In this document: positions 18,369 through 28,539 of the stretch, one piece after another | Position numbering within the stretch: position 1 is the first letter of the stretch | Layout: every line of letters begins with the position of its first letter | Assembly: GCA_000695325.1 (NCBI GenBank) | Contig: AVPN01000230.1 | Location: forward strand, 35,244 to 63,782 | Direction: 5' to 3' | DNA: 28,539 nt | Source of the DNA: Pleurobrachia bachei | Lineage: Eukaryota; Ctenophora; Tentaculata; Cydippida; Pleurobrachiidae | Position numbers and translations under genes: made by a program | Notes under the pieces: generated by a model | Database searches by the model: none | The model's input: only the letters and a program-made list of their open reading frames with translations | What the model was told of the DNA's origin: nothing

Positions 18369-19445
18369 ATGGAACGAAGGCTGCAACCAAAGAGAAAAGT
18401 TCGAGCCAAAAAAGCTCTTGAACTGCTATCCTCATCGTCAGATTTGTCTTCGGAAAGTGAGGTTTTAAGCGATTCCAGTGATGAGGATGTTCCATCTCAC
18501 ATCAGGGTACAAACTTCAAAATCATTGTCTAAGAGTGTTCCGCCTGAAACTTTGGAGAACGATTCTTCCAGCAGCCCTTCCCTTAGTGACTCTAATGAGG
18601 ATTATATACCAGCTTTTAAAAGGTTGAAACCACAAATTATTATCTACAAGAAACAACCCGGAGGTGTTCCAGACCGGCCATTCAAATGTAAGGAGTGTGG
18701 GGACACTTTTACTCTATTGTATAGACTGGAATCCCATATGAGGCGTCATACGGGTGAACGTCCTTTTATATGCTTGGAATGTGGGAAAGGGTTTACCCAA
18801 TCTGGGGCACTAACAATGCACAAGCGTATTCACACCAAGGAACGACCGATGCTCACGTGCCTGACACCATTTTGTAAATCGGTAAGTCGTTGAGAGGTAT
18901 CACACATGCGGACTCACACTGGAGACAGGCCTTACAAATGTAAGGAGTGTGGAAAAGGATTTACCCAGTCTGGTAACCTGCGAATTCACATGAGGTCCCA
19001 CACTGGAGAAAAGCCATACAAATGCAACGAATGCCCAAAAACATTTTCTCAGCTCAATAATCTCAAACAACACAAGAGAGTACACGCTGGAGAAAAGGCG
19101 TTCGAATGTAAGCAATGCAGTAAAAAGTTTTCCTCTTCTTCATATCTGAAAGTCCACATGCGGTGTCACACCGGAGAATTGCCTTATCCGTGCAAGGTCT
19201 GTAAAAAAAGGTTCCGACAACCTCAACACCTAAAATCTCACATGAGATCTCACACTGGAGAACGGCCGTTCAAATGTAAGGAGTGTGGAAAGGGATTTTC
19301 TCATTCAAACACACTCAAAACTCATATGAGAAGTCACACCGGTGAAAAACCATACGAATGTAAGAAATGTGGAATGAAATATACCCAATCAAATTCCCTA
19401 AAATCTCATTTAAAGAACCATCACAAAAACGAAGCGGCTAAATGA
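18369..19445 (+). CDS. B2: B-type nine-finger C2H2 zinc-finger gene, finger 3 replaced by its parallel complement
   Basis: One exon: ATG 6 nt after acceptor TTTTTAAG, stop at 19443-19445, 359 codons in a single frame. The layout is MERRLQPKRKVRAKK, acidic Ser-rich region, basic linker, then fingers from about residue 105. Fingers 1-2 and 4-9 are normal, with contacts LYRS, QGAM, QGNI, QNNQ, SSYV, QQHS, HNTT and QNSS. At codon 161, where B1 has YECTDCGKTFSHSATL, B2 reads MLTCLTPFCKSVSR and then TGA; the frame is right again from SHMRTH. The bad block (18849-18898) is the in-place complement of the B1 sequence, so a nine-finger protein of 358 residues is very likely the true product. Taken literally, the gene stops at 18893. 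No SUMO-motif exon. Confidence 0.8.
18849..18898 (+). other. 50-nt block that is the non-reversed complement of B1 16203-16252
   Basis: Aligned without gaps to B1, all 50 positions are complementary (A-T, T-A, G-C, C-G) in the same 5'-3' order, while both flanks match directly (AAGGAACGAC before, ATCACACATGCGG after). It begins exactly at a codon boundary. A real inversion would give the reverse complement, which does not match. Confidence 0.97.
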
Positions 19446-19769
19446 ACAGTTTTTGATAGATCCGATAAGTTTCTAAGTTGGGAATACATTATTTGAATAT
19501 CGCCAACAGAAGTTATCGTGATAATCTGAGAGGACTTTGTACACGGGACCATGGGTTCTTCTTCATTTAAAATAAGCATGATCGCATCGGCATGATTATT
19601 ATTCCTGTAAATCGGAAATTATTATTCTTGTAGTATGACTCTCTGTCTGGTAGTACACAAGGAATCAGACCAACTTTCACAAGATCTTATAGAGGAATAG
19701 TTTGATACAACATACAATTACTGTGCACAGCACTAAACATTCACATATCTATCAAAAATGCCAATATAA
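19446..19769. other. Intergenic region between convergent genes B2 and the EF-hand gene
   Basis: 324 bp, AT-rich. I find no AATAAA for B2 on the plus strand and none for the convergent gene on the minus strand. No other feature seen. Confidence 0.6.
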
Positions 19770-22700
19770 TCATGGAATTTCATCTAGGTCGTCCATAGAG
19801 AAGTTTGGGGTGCTGAGGTTCGTAACCAGCTCTTGCCCCACTCCCGACATAGCCTTCCAGGTATCGAGCACCCCAGTTTTCTTCAGCAAATCCTCCACAT
19901 TGCTGCTACGCCGCTTCTTTGCAAGGGGAGTCAGCTTCTCCAGATAACTGCCCAGGTCGTGTTTATCAAAGTCAACCAGGTCTGAGTCAGAGTAGATAAG
20001 GTTCTCAGTTGACTTCACTTTGGGACCTGTAGGGAAATAAATTTAAGTTATGTGAGAGAGTAAGTTATTCACAATAAGATAACTTTGTGCACAACAAAAT
20101 ATTTTATTATCAAACAAAGTCTGTGGGGCCTAATAGAAACCATTACTTTAATGGAGTGGTGCGATCGTAATTCTAGTGCAGTTTCTTACTTGGTGTGGGG
20201 GAATCTCTCCACCTCTGACCAGCTGTTGAAGGTCCCTCCTCGGGGTCATAATCCATCAACATCATCAGCATGTGCGGCTTTAACGTTTCACCCAGGCTGC
20301 ATGGCTCTGAAGATGCGTCACACTCTGAAATATCACTTCTCTGTGACAAATCACTCTCAGATTTCAGATCTAAACACTCTTCATCCTGATGATCTAACGA
20401 AGATTTGAGATCTAAACACTCTTCATCCTGGTGATCGTTATCAACAATATGATCGGGAGTAAAGAATGTTTTCCAGTCCTCCCAAACCTCATCTTCCTCC
20501 TCATCTTCCTCATCCTCGTTTGAGCTAGTCAGTGTGCCGTAATCTGGAACAGGCCCGCCTGTCAGCGGCTCGCTCGGGTCATCTTCTTCCTCATCGCCCA
20601 CAATGGAGTCTTCACCCGGTGACAGCTCTGTGAATCCCTCCATTTTGTGTCGAGTGGTGTTGAACTTTGAGAATGCCAGGGATATCGCTGAGAAGGAGAG
20701 GTCTATAGGGCTCAGATCAGACGTTGCTCCCAGTCCACTGAGTTCAGATCCGGTGGCGGTGTCCATTCTTGTGTACTTGGCTCTACTTGCTTCACCCTCC
20801 GGCCAGGCAATGAATTTAGGGGACCGGGAGGAAGCAATAGAAGCAGCGTCAAACGATCCCGCAGGTGTGGTATAGTTACTGTCAATTGAAGAAACGTAGG
20901 AATTAATAACATTTCTGTGCTCATCCTGAACTTTAATCTTCGGCTGTGTGTTACTCCTCGCAAACTGCTTCCTTAGGATTGAAGCGTTATCCGTCAGAGC
21001 TGAGAGTGTGTGGGTGTCTCCCAGATCAACTTGGGATTCACTACTGGGCAGTTTGTCACGACCTCGTATCACAAGTTGTGTCTTCATGTCCTCCAACCCG
21101 ATGTCAAAGATACTGTGCACTGGCCACAGGGATGAGTTGTAGTAGGGGGACACGGTGGAAAGCATGTGAGGGTTGGTGAGCTCCAAATCTCGGTCTGTCT
21201 TGGGGACACGGATGTACTTATCAATAAACTCCCGTTTCGTTAGAACCTCCATGTTATCCTGTTCCTGCTCCTCCGAGATCTCCGTGGATTGCTGGACATC
21301 CTTCAGGTTGAACACATCGTGTTTGTAGTTCCAATACACGTACTTGTGTTTGCTAGTCGGAACTGGTTTCCTCCAATGACCCAGATCTATGATATCTTGC
21401 GGCTTCACGTGACTCAGCTCCTTTTCCTTCTCATCTACCTCCGCGTCAAGGAGCATCTTCCGACAGAACTGGACAAATCGGTTGGGTTTCTTTTTCTTAA
21501 CCAGCCGCTCCACATTCTTGGGGTTGTTACAAAAGGTAAATCGCTGTGATCCGATTCTCATTAGTTCCGGTTTTATCGGGGCAGGCATTGGTATCAGCTC
21601 TTCAAGAGAGTCTTCTTCCTCCTCCTCATCCATTTCCTCGAGATCCATGCTGCTCCTGTAGCTACTGGCTGCACTTCCACCTGAGGACCTTCTGGATGGG
21701 ATCTGGTCGGCTGGACCGAGCCGGTTCCGAATCTTGGACTTTGTCTTTTCCGCCCATCCTCGTTTCTTTTTGATGGGCTTTTTGACAACTGAAGGGTGTT
21801 TTTAAAAGTTAATTCACATGAATTGCACATGGATTGCAGTTTTACACAGTGATTGAAAAATATGCTTTGTGGTTAAAATGGGTAAAAGTAACAGTTTTAC
21901 AATTCAAATATTGCACACACATATTCCTCAGAGATTGCTGCTGCTGATAATGCTGCATGGGTGTTTAGATTGTATTGATGCCTACAAATATGTCAATTAT
22001 TCAATCCACGATGCCATATTGCTTAGTTGTCTGGTAGATCTGTACTGAAATGGGAAAGAGCACAGCACACATAAAATGGGACATGAATAATTATTCATCT
22101 AACATGTAAAACTTCGTGCTGTTGTGGGAGAAATAAAAGTTTTTTCTTCTTCTCTCAGTACTCAGTAGCAATATATAAGCAGCAAAAAGCAACACCGTGC
22201 TGTACAAATAATCGTCCTCAAGACCACCCCCGAGTCCGATAATTCTCATCTGTGTGTGTCATCTGTGTGTCATCTCGTGCTATTATATTGAGAAGAAAGT
22301 TGGTTCGTATGTGTATGAAGCGGAATATAAAAGAATATCAGCTGCTCTATTTTCGACGGAGTTTTTGGGAAATGTCAGGTGGAACGCGGTTCCACAAGGA
22401 ACGACCAATTATGGAACACTTTGCCTTTTTGTATGTGCCTGAAAGGGGCCCGGGTTAAAAAGAATTTAGATGTCAAGTTTGAAAAGAGAGCTAATGTATA
22501 ACTTGATAGTGTAATAATAAGTTAATTTGAATGTTTTAGTTGAAGCATTGCTAGCTAAAGCTTACGCATCTTAATTGCATTATTTAGGATTTTTAAGCTG
22601 CCTATAATACGCTAATTCATAAATATTGTCCAATAGCGCACTACTTTGATAGCTTACTGGTCTGTTAATATTAAGAACCACATTATTAAGAACACGAATC

Positions 22701-24713
22701 ACATTCTAATAAAATGGAACTTAATGAGCTGGGTAGAAATGGTAGCTTACTCTCTTGTTGCGTGAGTTGCCAGCTAATTATGGCGCAATGGCTTGTTACG
22801 ATGTCGTTAGAATTCCTTTACTTTTGGTGGTCGAACTGGCGTATCCGAGGGCCAACTTGTGGTTTGTTAGCTCTTTGTAATCGAAGAATGCGTCCTGGTC
22901 GGGATCTAAATCCGCCAGGAGGAGGATTTCCGCGAATTCCTCCTCGGTTAGAGGATCATCGCCGATTCTTGTTAGTGCTCTAGAGATGGAGAGAAAAATG
23001 AGCCAAGTTGAAAAGATAAAGACAAAAGAGAGAGAGATAGGGAGAGATGGAGACCTCAAGTGAAATTGAGCCATGAAGTAGACCATGAAATCATTGCTAA
23101 AGACAATGTCTTCGATAATCAGATCTTTTGAGTTTTTAATGATTCCGATATATCCAAAACTACAGCGAGTCATTATATACCTGTGCAAGTCCTTTGTCTG
23201 TAGTCTTCCATCGTCATCCCTATCGAAGATCTCAAAAGCATTGGTTATATCCGTCAGCGTTTCCTCCTCATTCTTACCCACGACAAGTTTAAAGATATCT
23301 TGGAACTTCATCCGGCTGTCATCACCGGTCGCAGAGGACATTGTAGCTGCCGCGGTGAGGATGTTCTGTGTTTCCCGGTCCTCGGAGGAGTATCCTAATT
23401 TAGAAAGGATGTCCGTTATTTCATCCTGGTTGACACCATCCTTCTCAGGGTCCCCCACGCTGTCGTAGGCTCGCTGCACCGCACTCCTGAATGTGGCCAT
23501 GAAGACTCCCGCGGATTTCTCCTCGTTTTCCTCTTCATCCGAAGGTGTCCTGAAATTGGATGGGGATTTGGTGCTTGGTTTATAATGTTCTGGAAATGAG
23601 TGTCCTGAAATCAAATGGATTTGCTACTTGGTTTGATCATTATTATAATTGTGTAAAATGAGCTAACGAATAACTGATTCATATTGTTACCCCGCTTCAG
23701 ATGAAGTAGTTACCCACTTGTAAGTGAAACAGCAGCCGAGGCAAGGAAACATTAAGGAGAGGGACAAATAATGAATTGGTTGCACATAGAACATTATGTT
23801 GCCCTGCTGCGACTATAATACCATAAACAGGAGTTTGAATGAAAACAAAAAGAGGAGGAGGAGTGGAGAATGAAATGAATTAAACTCTGATGACTAAAGG
23901 GTGCTGCAGTTGACGAAAGGAGACAAACAGCAATGTTTGCCGACCATTAAATCCCACGGTAACATATGCCAATTAACCCACCCAGTTCCGTTTAATTATC
24001 AGATCGGTGATCACATACGGACAACAACATTCATTAGAAACGATTATAAAATACAGTCGGACCTCGATTTACCGGGATACTCATATCGGGGGAAGTTTAT
24101 TATCCTGGTAAATCAGGTTCCGGTAAATCGGAGTTCGACTCTAGTTACTTTTGGTAACATAATGCAGGACGAAGTAAAGATAAAAAAATAAAAGATAAAA
24201 AATAAAAATAAAGATTCTTACTGTGTTCGCGTCAGATTCTGGCTGATATCAGACATGTGCATCTGTGTAGTTGTTTGCTCTTGTCGCGTCTTGGATTTGA
24301 TGCTGTCCACTGCATCCTGGAGAGCTGCTTTACGTGCCTAGAAACAAGATCGATAACATGCACAATTTAAAATAAATCCAACTGACACCACTCAAAGTGC
24401 ATTAATCATTACCCAATTAGTTAACTAATTACTTTTCCTAATTACTAAACCCCCCTATCCCCATATATATCTAGATCATGTATACCTGTCTCCTGATCTC
24501 CTTGCTCCTTGCAATGGCTGAGTTCAGCACTCCCCTCACAGCCGGCTGGACAGCAGCGGCCGCAGTAGCTGGCTGAAGGGTGGATGGTCTCCTCCCCGCT
24601 GGGTTTGCTGCTGAGGCCGCTGATGATACAACTATCGTTTTATCGGGTTTCCTGACCCCACCTAGAGAACACAGGTAATCGAGGGACAGGGCTGCCAGAT
24701 CGTTAGGATCCAT
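19770..24713 (-). CDS. EF-hand protein with long acidic C-terminal region, unknown family (6 exons)
   Basis: Exons in transcript order: 24713-24486, 24337-24222, 23549-23181, 22979-22822, 21788-20190, 20026-19770. All phases fit and the total is 2727 nt, 908 residues. The start MDPNDLAALSLDYL has a good context (AAAATGG). Exons 1-2 are Ala/Arg-rich (SSAASAANPAGRR, then ARKAALQDAVDSIKSKTR). Exons 3-4 hold a centrin/calmodulin-like four-EF-hand fold: hands 1-2 are degenerate, hand 3 (DRDDDGRLQTKD) is canonical, and hand 4 (DPDQDAFFDYKE) is nearly so with Ala at loop position 6. Exon 5 encodes a basic patch (KKPIKKKRGWAEKTKSK), a Glu-rich run, a folded-looking part (DIIDLGHWRKPVPTSKHKY) and further acidic stretches. 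Exon 6 ends NFSMDDLDEIP. A Ca2+-sensing role is inferred; the C-terminal two-thirds match no family I recall. Confidence 0.8.
20366..20449 (-). repeat. In-frame 42-nt tandem repeat in the EF-hand gene
   Basis: Two units with a 42-nt period encode DHQDEECLDLKS twice. The nucleotide copies are almost identical, so the duplication is recent and frame-preserving in an acidic region. Confidence 0.85.
21789..22821 (-). other. Intron 4 of the EF-hand gene
   Basis: 1033 bp with donor AAAA/GTAAAG and acceptor CACCCTTCAG on the minus strand; joining across it gives STTKIVKKPIKKK in frame. It holds AT-rich sequence, a short GTGGAAC-GCG-GTTCCAC palindrome near 22379 and degenerate ATTAAGAACC copies near 22670 like those in the RhoGEF intron. 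No gene seen on either strand. Confidence 0.65.
24054..24141. mobile_element. 88-bp pogo-like MITE in intron 2 of the EF-hand gene
   Basis: The ends CAGTCGGACCTCGATTTACC and (reverse strand) GAGTCGAACTCCGATTTACC form ~22-bp imperfect TIRs, flanked by TA on both sides (24052-24053, 24142-24143). The CAGT-G/C-G-ACCTCGATT end is typical of pogo/Tigger-type Tc1/mariner elements. No room for a transposase. Confidence 0.75.
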
Positions 24714-24943
24714 TTTTGGGGGAGTGTTTGGTAGAGTGACACACACACGGGGTTTGGTGACACACAAGTAGTTGGTAAGAGTGACACAAGTAGTAGGGAA
24801 CAAGACATGTGAGACAAGTGATACTGGGTAGCATGTGAGTTTTAGCTGCTGTCCATGGTAATGTAATCAGTTAGTTCTGACTAGCCGCTGTCGGCCCCCA
24901 CGAGAGTTCTGCAGAGCATTGGCACATGTCAGCCATGGAACAC

Positions 24944-24965
24944 TGACGTTTAAAAACTAACGTCA
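24944..24965. promoter_or_regulatory. Paired inverted TGACGTT sites upstream of the EF-hand gene
   Basis: TGACGTT and its reverse complement AACGTCA are separated by 8 bp, about 230 bp upstream of the EF-hand start on the minus strand. TGACG is the CREB/ATF half-site core; a promoter role is a guess from position. Confidence 0.35.
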
Positions 24966-25843
24966 TGGGCACATGGTTGTATAATAAGAAGCACACACAC
25001 ATGTAAAAACACGTGGACCGGTTAGTCTTTCATGTGTTTTCGTGTGTCTGTCCGAGCAAAAAAGGGTTGGATACACGCAGGTCAACTTATGGGTTAGCAT
25101 GGGAGCCAAGAATGGTGATATGGCTTGAAAACAAGGGAAATATGGTTGAAATCTCGTCTCTTACAAAAACACAAACTCACGCAAACAAACGCGATACTCA
25201 CCGACAAATTTACTTTTCCTGTTATCGAAGTTACTCTCCCACATGATACTGTCCAGGTGTTTCTGCAACTCTTTCTTTCGTTTTTTATCGTCCTTCACTC
25301 CTGGTTTTCAGCTCTGAATGTTCGTTGAAGATTGGTCACGGGGGCTCACCTACGTCATAGTCATTCCTACTGTGAAGTTTTGTTAGAGCCTATGATAGTG
25401 AGCAATCGTGAAACTGATAGGTATGGAAAATAAGGGCCTAATTTTGATAAGCCATACGAAAATGAGCGATTCTGAAACTCAAGGCCAAAGGTACAATATC
25501 AAATAAGACTGGGAGTCAATGTAGGAAAGTTGCTTTGGATTGAAAGCTTTTAGTATGCTGCTTAGAGAAATTATTTAACCGCTGATAAATTCCGTTCAAT
25601 TTATACGTACCAACTATATCAAAAGACTGCTTACATTTATGATTCAAAGACTCCTTGCAATGAATAAAAACACATTATCCCTAGCCCTCTCTCTTTCTCT
25701 CTATCTTTCTCTCTCAATCTATCACTTTCTCTAACTCCCTTTCTCTCACCCTACCTCTAGATCTCTCTGACTTTTCAGCTTGTCTGTCTTTAATATGTAA
25801 TGCTACTTGTAGGATGTTAATGACTTGATAACAGGTACTCGGT

Positions 25844-25848
<5 letters not shown>

Positions 25849-25882
<34 letters not shown>

Positions 25883-26006
25883 CTCTCTCTCTCTCTTTCT
25901 ATCTCTCTCCCTCTCTCCCTCTCTTTTTCTCTCCCTCTATTTGTCTCTCTCACTCGCTCTCGCTCTCTCTCTCTCTCTCTCTCTCTTTCTTTCCCTCCCT
26001 CCCTCT
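25849..26006. repeat. (CT)n microsatellite, interrupted
   Basis: About 160 bp of CT repeats with TATATA, CCCT and CTTT interruptions; pure polypyrimidine over long stretches. Confidence 0.95.
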
Positions 26007-26592
26007 ACATCTGTCTCTGACACTAGCTGGAGCAAAAATAAACGTGTGTGCCTAGGTTAAGAGCCTTTAGTTTACAAATTTAGCTGCAGGGATTGAAGAA
26101 CTAACTTTTAAAGTGAAGAAGAAAGAGATGGAGAGAATGAAAGAGAAGGATAGGACATATTATTGTTCTCTTTCTTTCTCTTCGGATAGGTCTAAGGGCT
26201 CGGAAAAATAGAAGCATGGCCAATAATTTACAGTCGAGTAAGGCGAGTGTCTGCACTAAAGGGTTATTTAGGTCTGTCTTCCTGGAAAGACAGAGAGAGA
26301 GGGGGGACTCCCCTCTCGGCTCTCTCTCTCTCTTCTCTCTTTGTAGGGAGAGAGAGAAAGGGGAGAACAAGTGTCAAGGCTGTGGCAATTTCAGCAGCTC
26401 TGAAACGTACGTTCCAAAGAATTTCACAACTATAAAACCTCAACAACTAGCAAATACAAAGGATAGCCTCTAAATAGTAAATACAATGTACTATAATTCT
26501 CCAAGAAAGGCAAGAAATCATTAATCAGCGCTGCAGTACCTGACAAACAAGGCATTCGCAAAGACTACAGTCTACACGGTCAAACTATAACA

Positions 26593-26675
26593 TTTTCTCT
26601 TTGTCCCCTATCGGTGTATATTTTCTCTGTCCCCTATCCGTGTATGTGTTTTCTCTCTGTCCCCTATCAGTGTTA
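26593..26675. repeat. Three-unit tandem repeat of 27-28 nt
   Basis: Units 26593-26620, 26621-26648 and 26649-26675 share TTTTCTCT followed by GTCCCCTATC and a GTGT tail, with a few substitutions and 1-bp length changes. Confidence 0.85.
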
Positions 26676-28255
26676 CCAGGCACGTGTTGTTGTCCTGTGA
26701 TTGCATTTGTGTACATGTGTTCTAGAGGGGGGCGTGTGGAGGGCCGACACCGTTTCCGAGGTCTCAATATAGGTTCCTCTATCATAAATATATCAAAACA
26801 TGACGCAATGTGACATAAGAATAGATTTATGTAAAACTGCAAGCTCTCAATCTGTCTTCGACTTCTGTCACGGACTCTGAACAACAAGAGGCATTCAATA
26901 TATAGGTAGCATCAAGTTAGTTCTGCACGTGCAACTCAGAGACACACATGTATTGAAGCGTAAAGTGGGAGAGAGATACACCTCTAAAAGAGAGATGTGG
27001 GGGGTGAAGTGTGAAAGTATGGCTTCCTTCTGACACAGCCATGCTTAGTCACAAGTTCTGACACAAGACACAGCCATGCTTATAGTGTCTGGTGTGATTT
27101 GGCAAACGTCGTACTGCGTGGTCAACTGTCCCAACTCTATCTAGTCTCTATATACACTCTGAAGTCTCTTTGACCTTCTCTAGGCACTCTCTTCCTCTTT
27201 GTTGTCTCTGTTTATTTTATGTTCCTCCGTCCTCTCTCAATCAATCCATCTTAGTCAAAGGACCTTTCACTATCTCTATCTCTATTCATTCTCCAGTTAT
27301 CTTTCTCAGCAAAGAAAACAAGATCTTAACAGCAAAGAAAGTAAGAGATCTCTAAGCTAGAGGAACACTAAACACAAAGAAACGGCTGGGTGTTACAATT
27401 AGGTTCAGTTGAAGACAATGGTTTAGGGGGCTGAATAGGGGGCTGCTGCCAAGTGAACATGGAAGGGACCAAGCAAGAGAAAGAGGTAGAGAGAGAAGCA
27501 GAGAGAGAGATAGAGAAAGAGGGATAAAGGTAAGAGGGGTATGTTATACAATAAAATACGCAGCGGGAAATGCACTCTGAGCAATTTAGCAAAGCAGGTC
27601 GGGCATTGGTACAGAGATTGGAAAGGGAAAGTAGCTATAGCAGAGGGAGACAGAGAGAGAGAAAGGGGGAAGGGAGAGCTCTGGTGGTTGAGGTACAAAG
27701 AGTAGGGAGAGATTGGGATAAAGTGAATAGCGATTCTACACACGGAAGTCCCTGATGCAGAAGAATCTGACATAAGCCCCTGGTTTTAAAACCACTGTCC
27801 AACGACTAGTCTCTGTAATTTACCAGCAATTGCAAAACATAGAAAGCACTGCTACCTAATTGTTCCTACGAAAATACGGAATAATATTAGATTATGGAAA
27901 AAAACGGGATATAATATTAGATAATATTAAATGGCTATTCCAGGGTACCTGTAAGATTACAGTACACGATTATTTAGCTTGTTATATCCAAATGATTAAC
28001 ACTGCTAATCTGCGTGATGTCAAACTTCAAAGAGGACTGAGGGCGTAATCTATGATCTGTGATCCGTCAAAGGGATGTATAGTATACGATATATACGTTG
28101 TAAAACATAATGACTGAAGATAGATAGATAGAACTAAAAGTTGGCATGAGCTGCTACTGCTGTCCCTCAATGTGCATGTTTTTGATGGCCTGACAAGGGG
28201 CCTGCAGCGTAGGCCATCTAAAGAAGTAGAATCATGGCTATATAAGAAAAATTGA

Positions 28256-28370
28256 GTGCGTTTCAAACGACTTGACCTGAGATTCCTGGAAATTCAGGAT
28301 CTCCCCTTAGTAAATACACGTGCAATGCGCCAAATTCCAGAAATCTCAGGTCAAGTCGTTTGAAACTCAC
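28256..28370. mobile_element. 115-bp inverted-repeat MITE
   Basis: The left end GTGCGTTTCAAACGACTTGA, continuing CCTGAGATT, is matched by the reverse complement of the right end over ~36 bp with two mismatches, around a ~40-bp centre. No clear target duplication; superfamily unknown. Confidence 0.7.
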
Positions 28371-28539
28371 TTTAGAGGGAGATGAAAGAAAGCTCATGTG
28401 TGTGGTGGCACTCTTAAAATAATGGCATTTCCGGGGTATTGTTTCTCTGTCCACAAGTCTCTTTTTGATCACAGATCTGTGATACATACATATGGATAGA
28501 GCGTCAATGACACTCTCACTCTCTCTCTCTCTCTCTCTC

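Larger units (their letters stand above)
24966..28539. other. Gene-free, repeat-rich flank
   Basis: No reading frame here looks coding on either strand. The frames present are short and dominated by (CT)n/(GA)n. It holds (CT)n at 25849-26006, a GA/CT hairpin around 26283-26355, the repeat at 26593-26675, two GACACAGCCATGCTTA copies near 27034 and 27068, a MITE at 28256-28370 and a terminal (CT)n running out of the window (28511-28539). It may hold the distal promoter or 5' exons of the EF-hand gene that I cannot see. Confidence 0.6.

Noticed and set aside
18849-18898. Simple micro-inversion in finger 3 of B2
   Set aside because: The reverse complement of the B1 block was written out and does not match B2; only the non-reversed complement does.
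23550-23623. Longer exon 3 of the EF-hand gene starting near 23623
   Set aside because: The previous exon ends in phase 2 (ACACA/GTAAGA), which fits the strong acceptor CCAATTTCAG at 23550 and not the weak AG near 23624.
1-28539. CRISPR array, LTR retroelement, Polinton or other virus-derived element
   Set aside because: No regularly spaced repeat-spacer array, no LTR pair, and no gag, polymerase, integrase or capsid-like reading frame was seen.

Overview
The window is animal (metazoan) nuclear DNA from an invertebrate I cannot place. Genes are split by mostly short GT-AG introns, poly(A) signals follow stops, and there is a C2H2 zinc-finger cluster, a PLEKHG-type RhoGEF, an EF-hand gene, MITE-like elements and (CT)n/(GA)n microsatellites. 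All exon boundaries were read from splice signals plus reading-frame continuity; no transcript was available.

Layout. (1) 96-9142, plus strand: the 3' part of a PLEKHG1/2/3-like Rho guanine-nucleotide exchange factor, 13 exons. It runs from the end of the DH domain through a PH domain to a long Ser/Arg/Pro-rich tail with an SxIP motif and a C-terminal PDZ ligand. Its 2.8-kb intron holds a long perfect-type hairpin and several small TIR elements. (2) 9462-12295: two almost identical 1417-bp tandem units carrying the 5' exons of a zinc-finger gene. (3) 11699-19445, plus strand: a cluster of two related gene types in alternating order. A-type genes have an N-terminal exon with SUMO-consensus motifs and 7 fingers; B-type genes lack that exon and have 9 fingers. 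The order is A0 (fragment), A1, B1, A2, B2, with about 250 bp from each A stop to the next B start. (4) 12584-15006: a TIR element insertion with an 8-bp target duplication splits finger 2 of A1. It contains two element copies, tRNA-like modules, unrelated DNA and a 346-base assembly gap. (5) 19770-24713, minus strand: a six-exon gene for a 908-residue EF-hand protein with a long acidic C-terminal part that I do not recognise. (6) 24966-28539: no gene seen; microsatellites, short tandem repeats and a MITE.

Most unusual observation: in B2 a block of exactly 50 nt (18849-18898) is the base-by-base complement, NOT the reverse complement, of the homologous block in B1 (16203-16252). Complementing it in place gives back a normal zinc finger and an uninterrupted B2 frame. 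No known DNA process makes a parallel complement, so a data-handling error or deliberate edit is the simplest reading, but it must be checked in raw reads.

The zinc-finger proteins are likely nuclear DNA-binding regulators that have grown by pair duplication, gene conversion and exon duplication. The RhoGEF and the EF-hand gene are unrelated neighbours.
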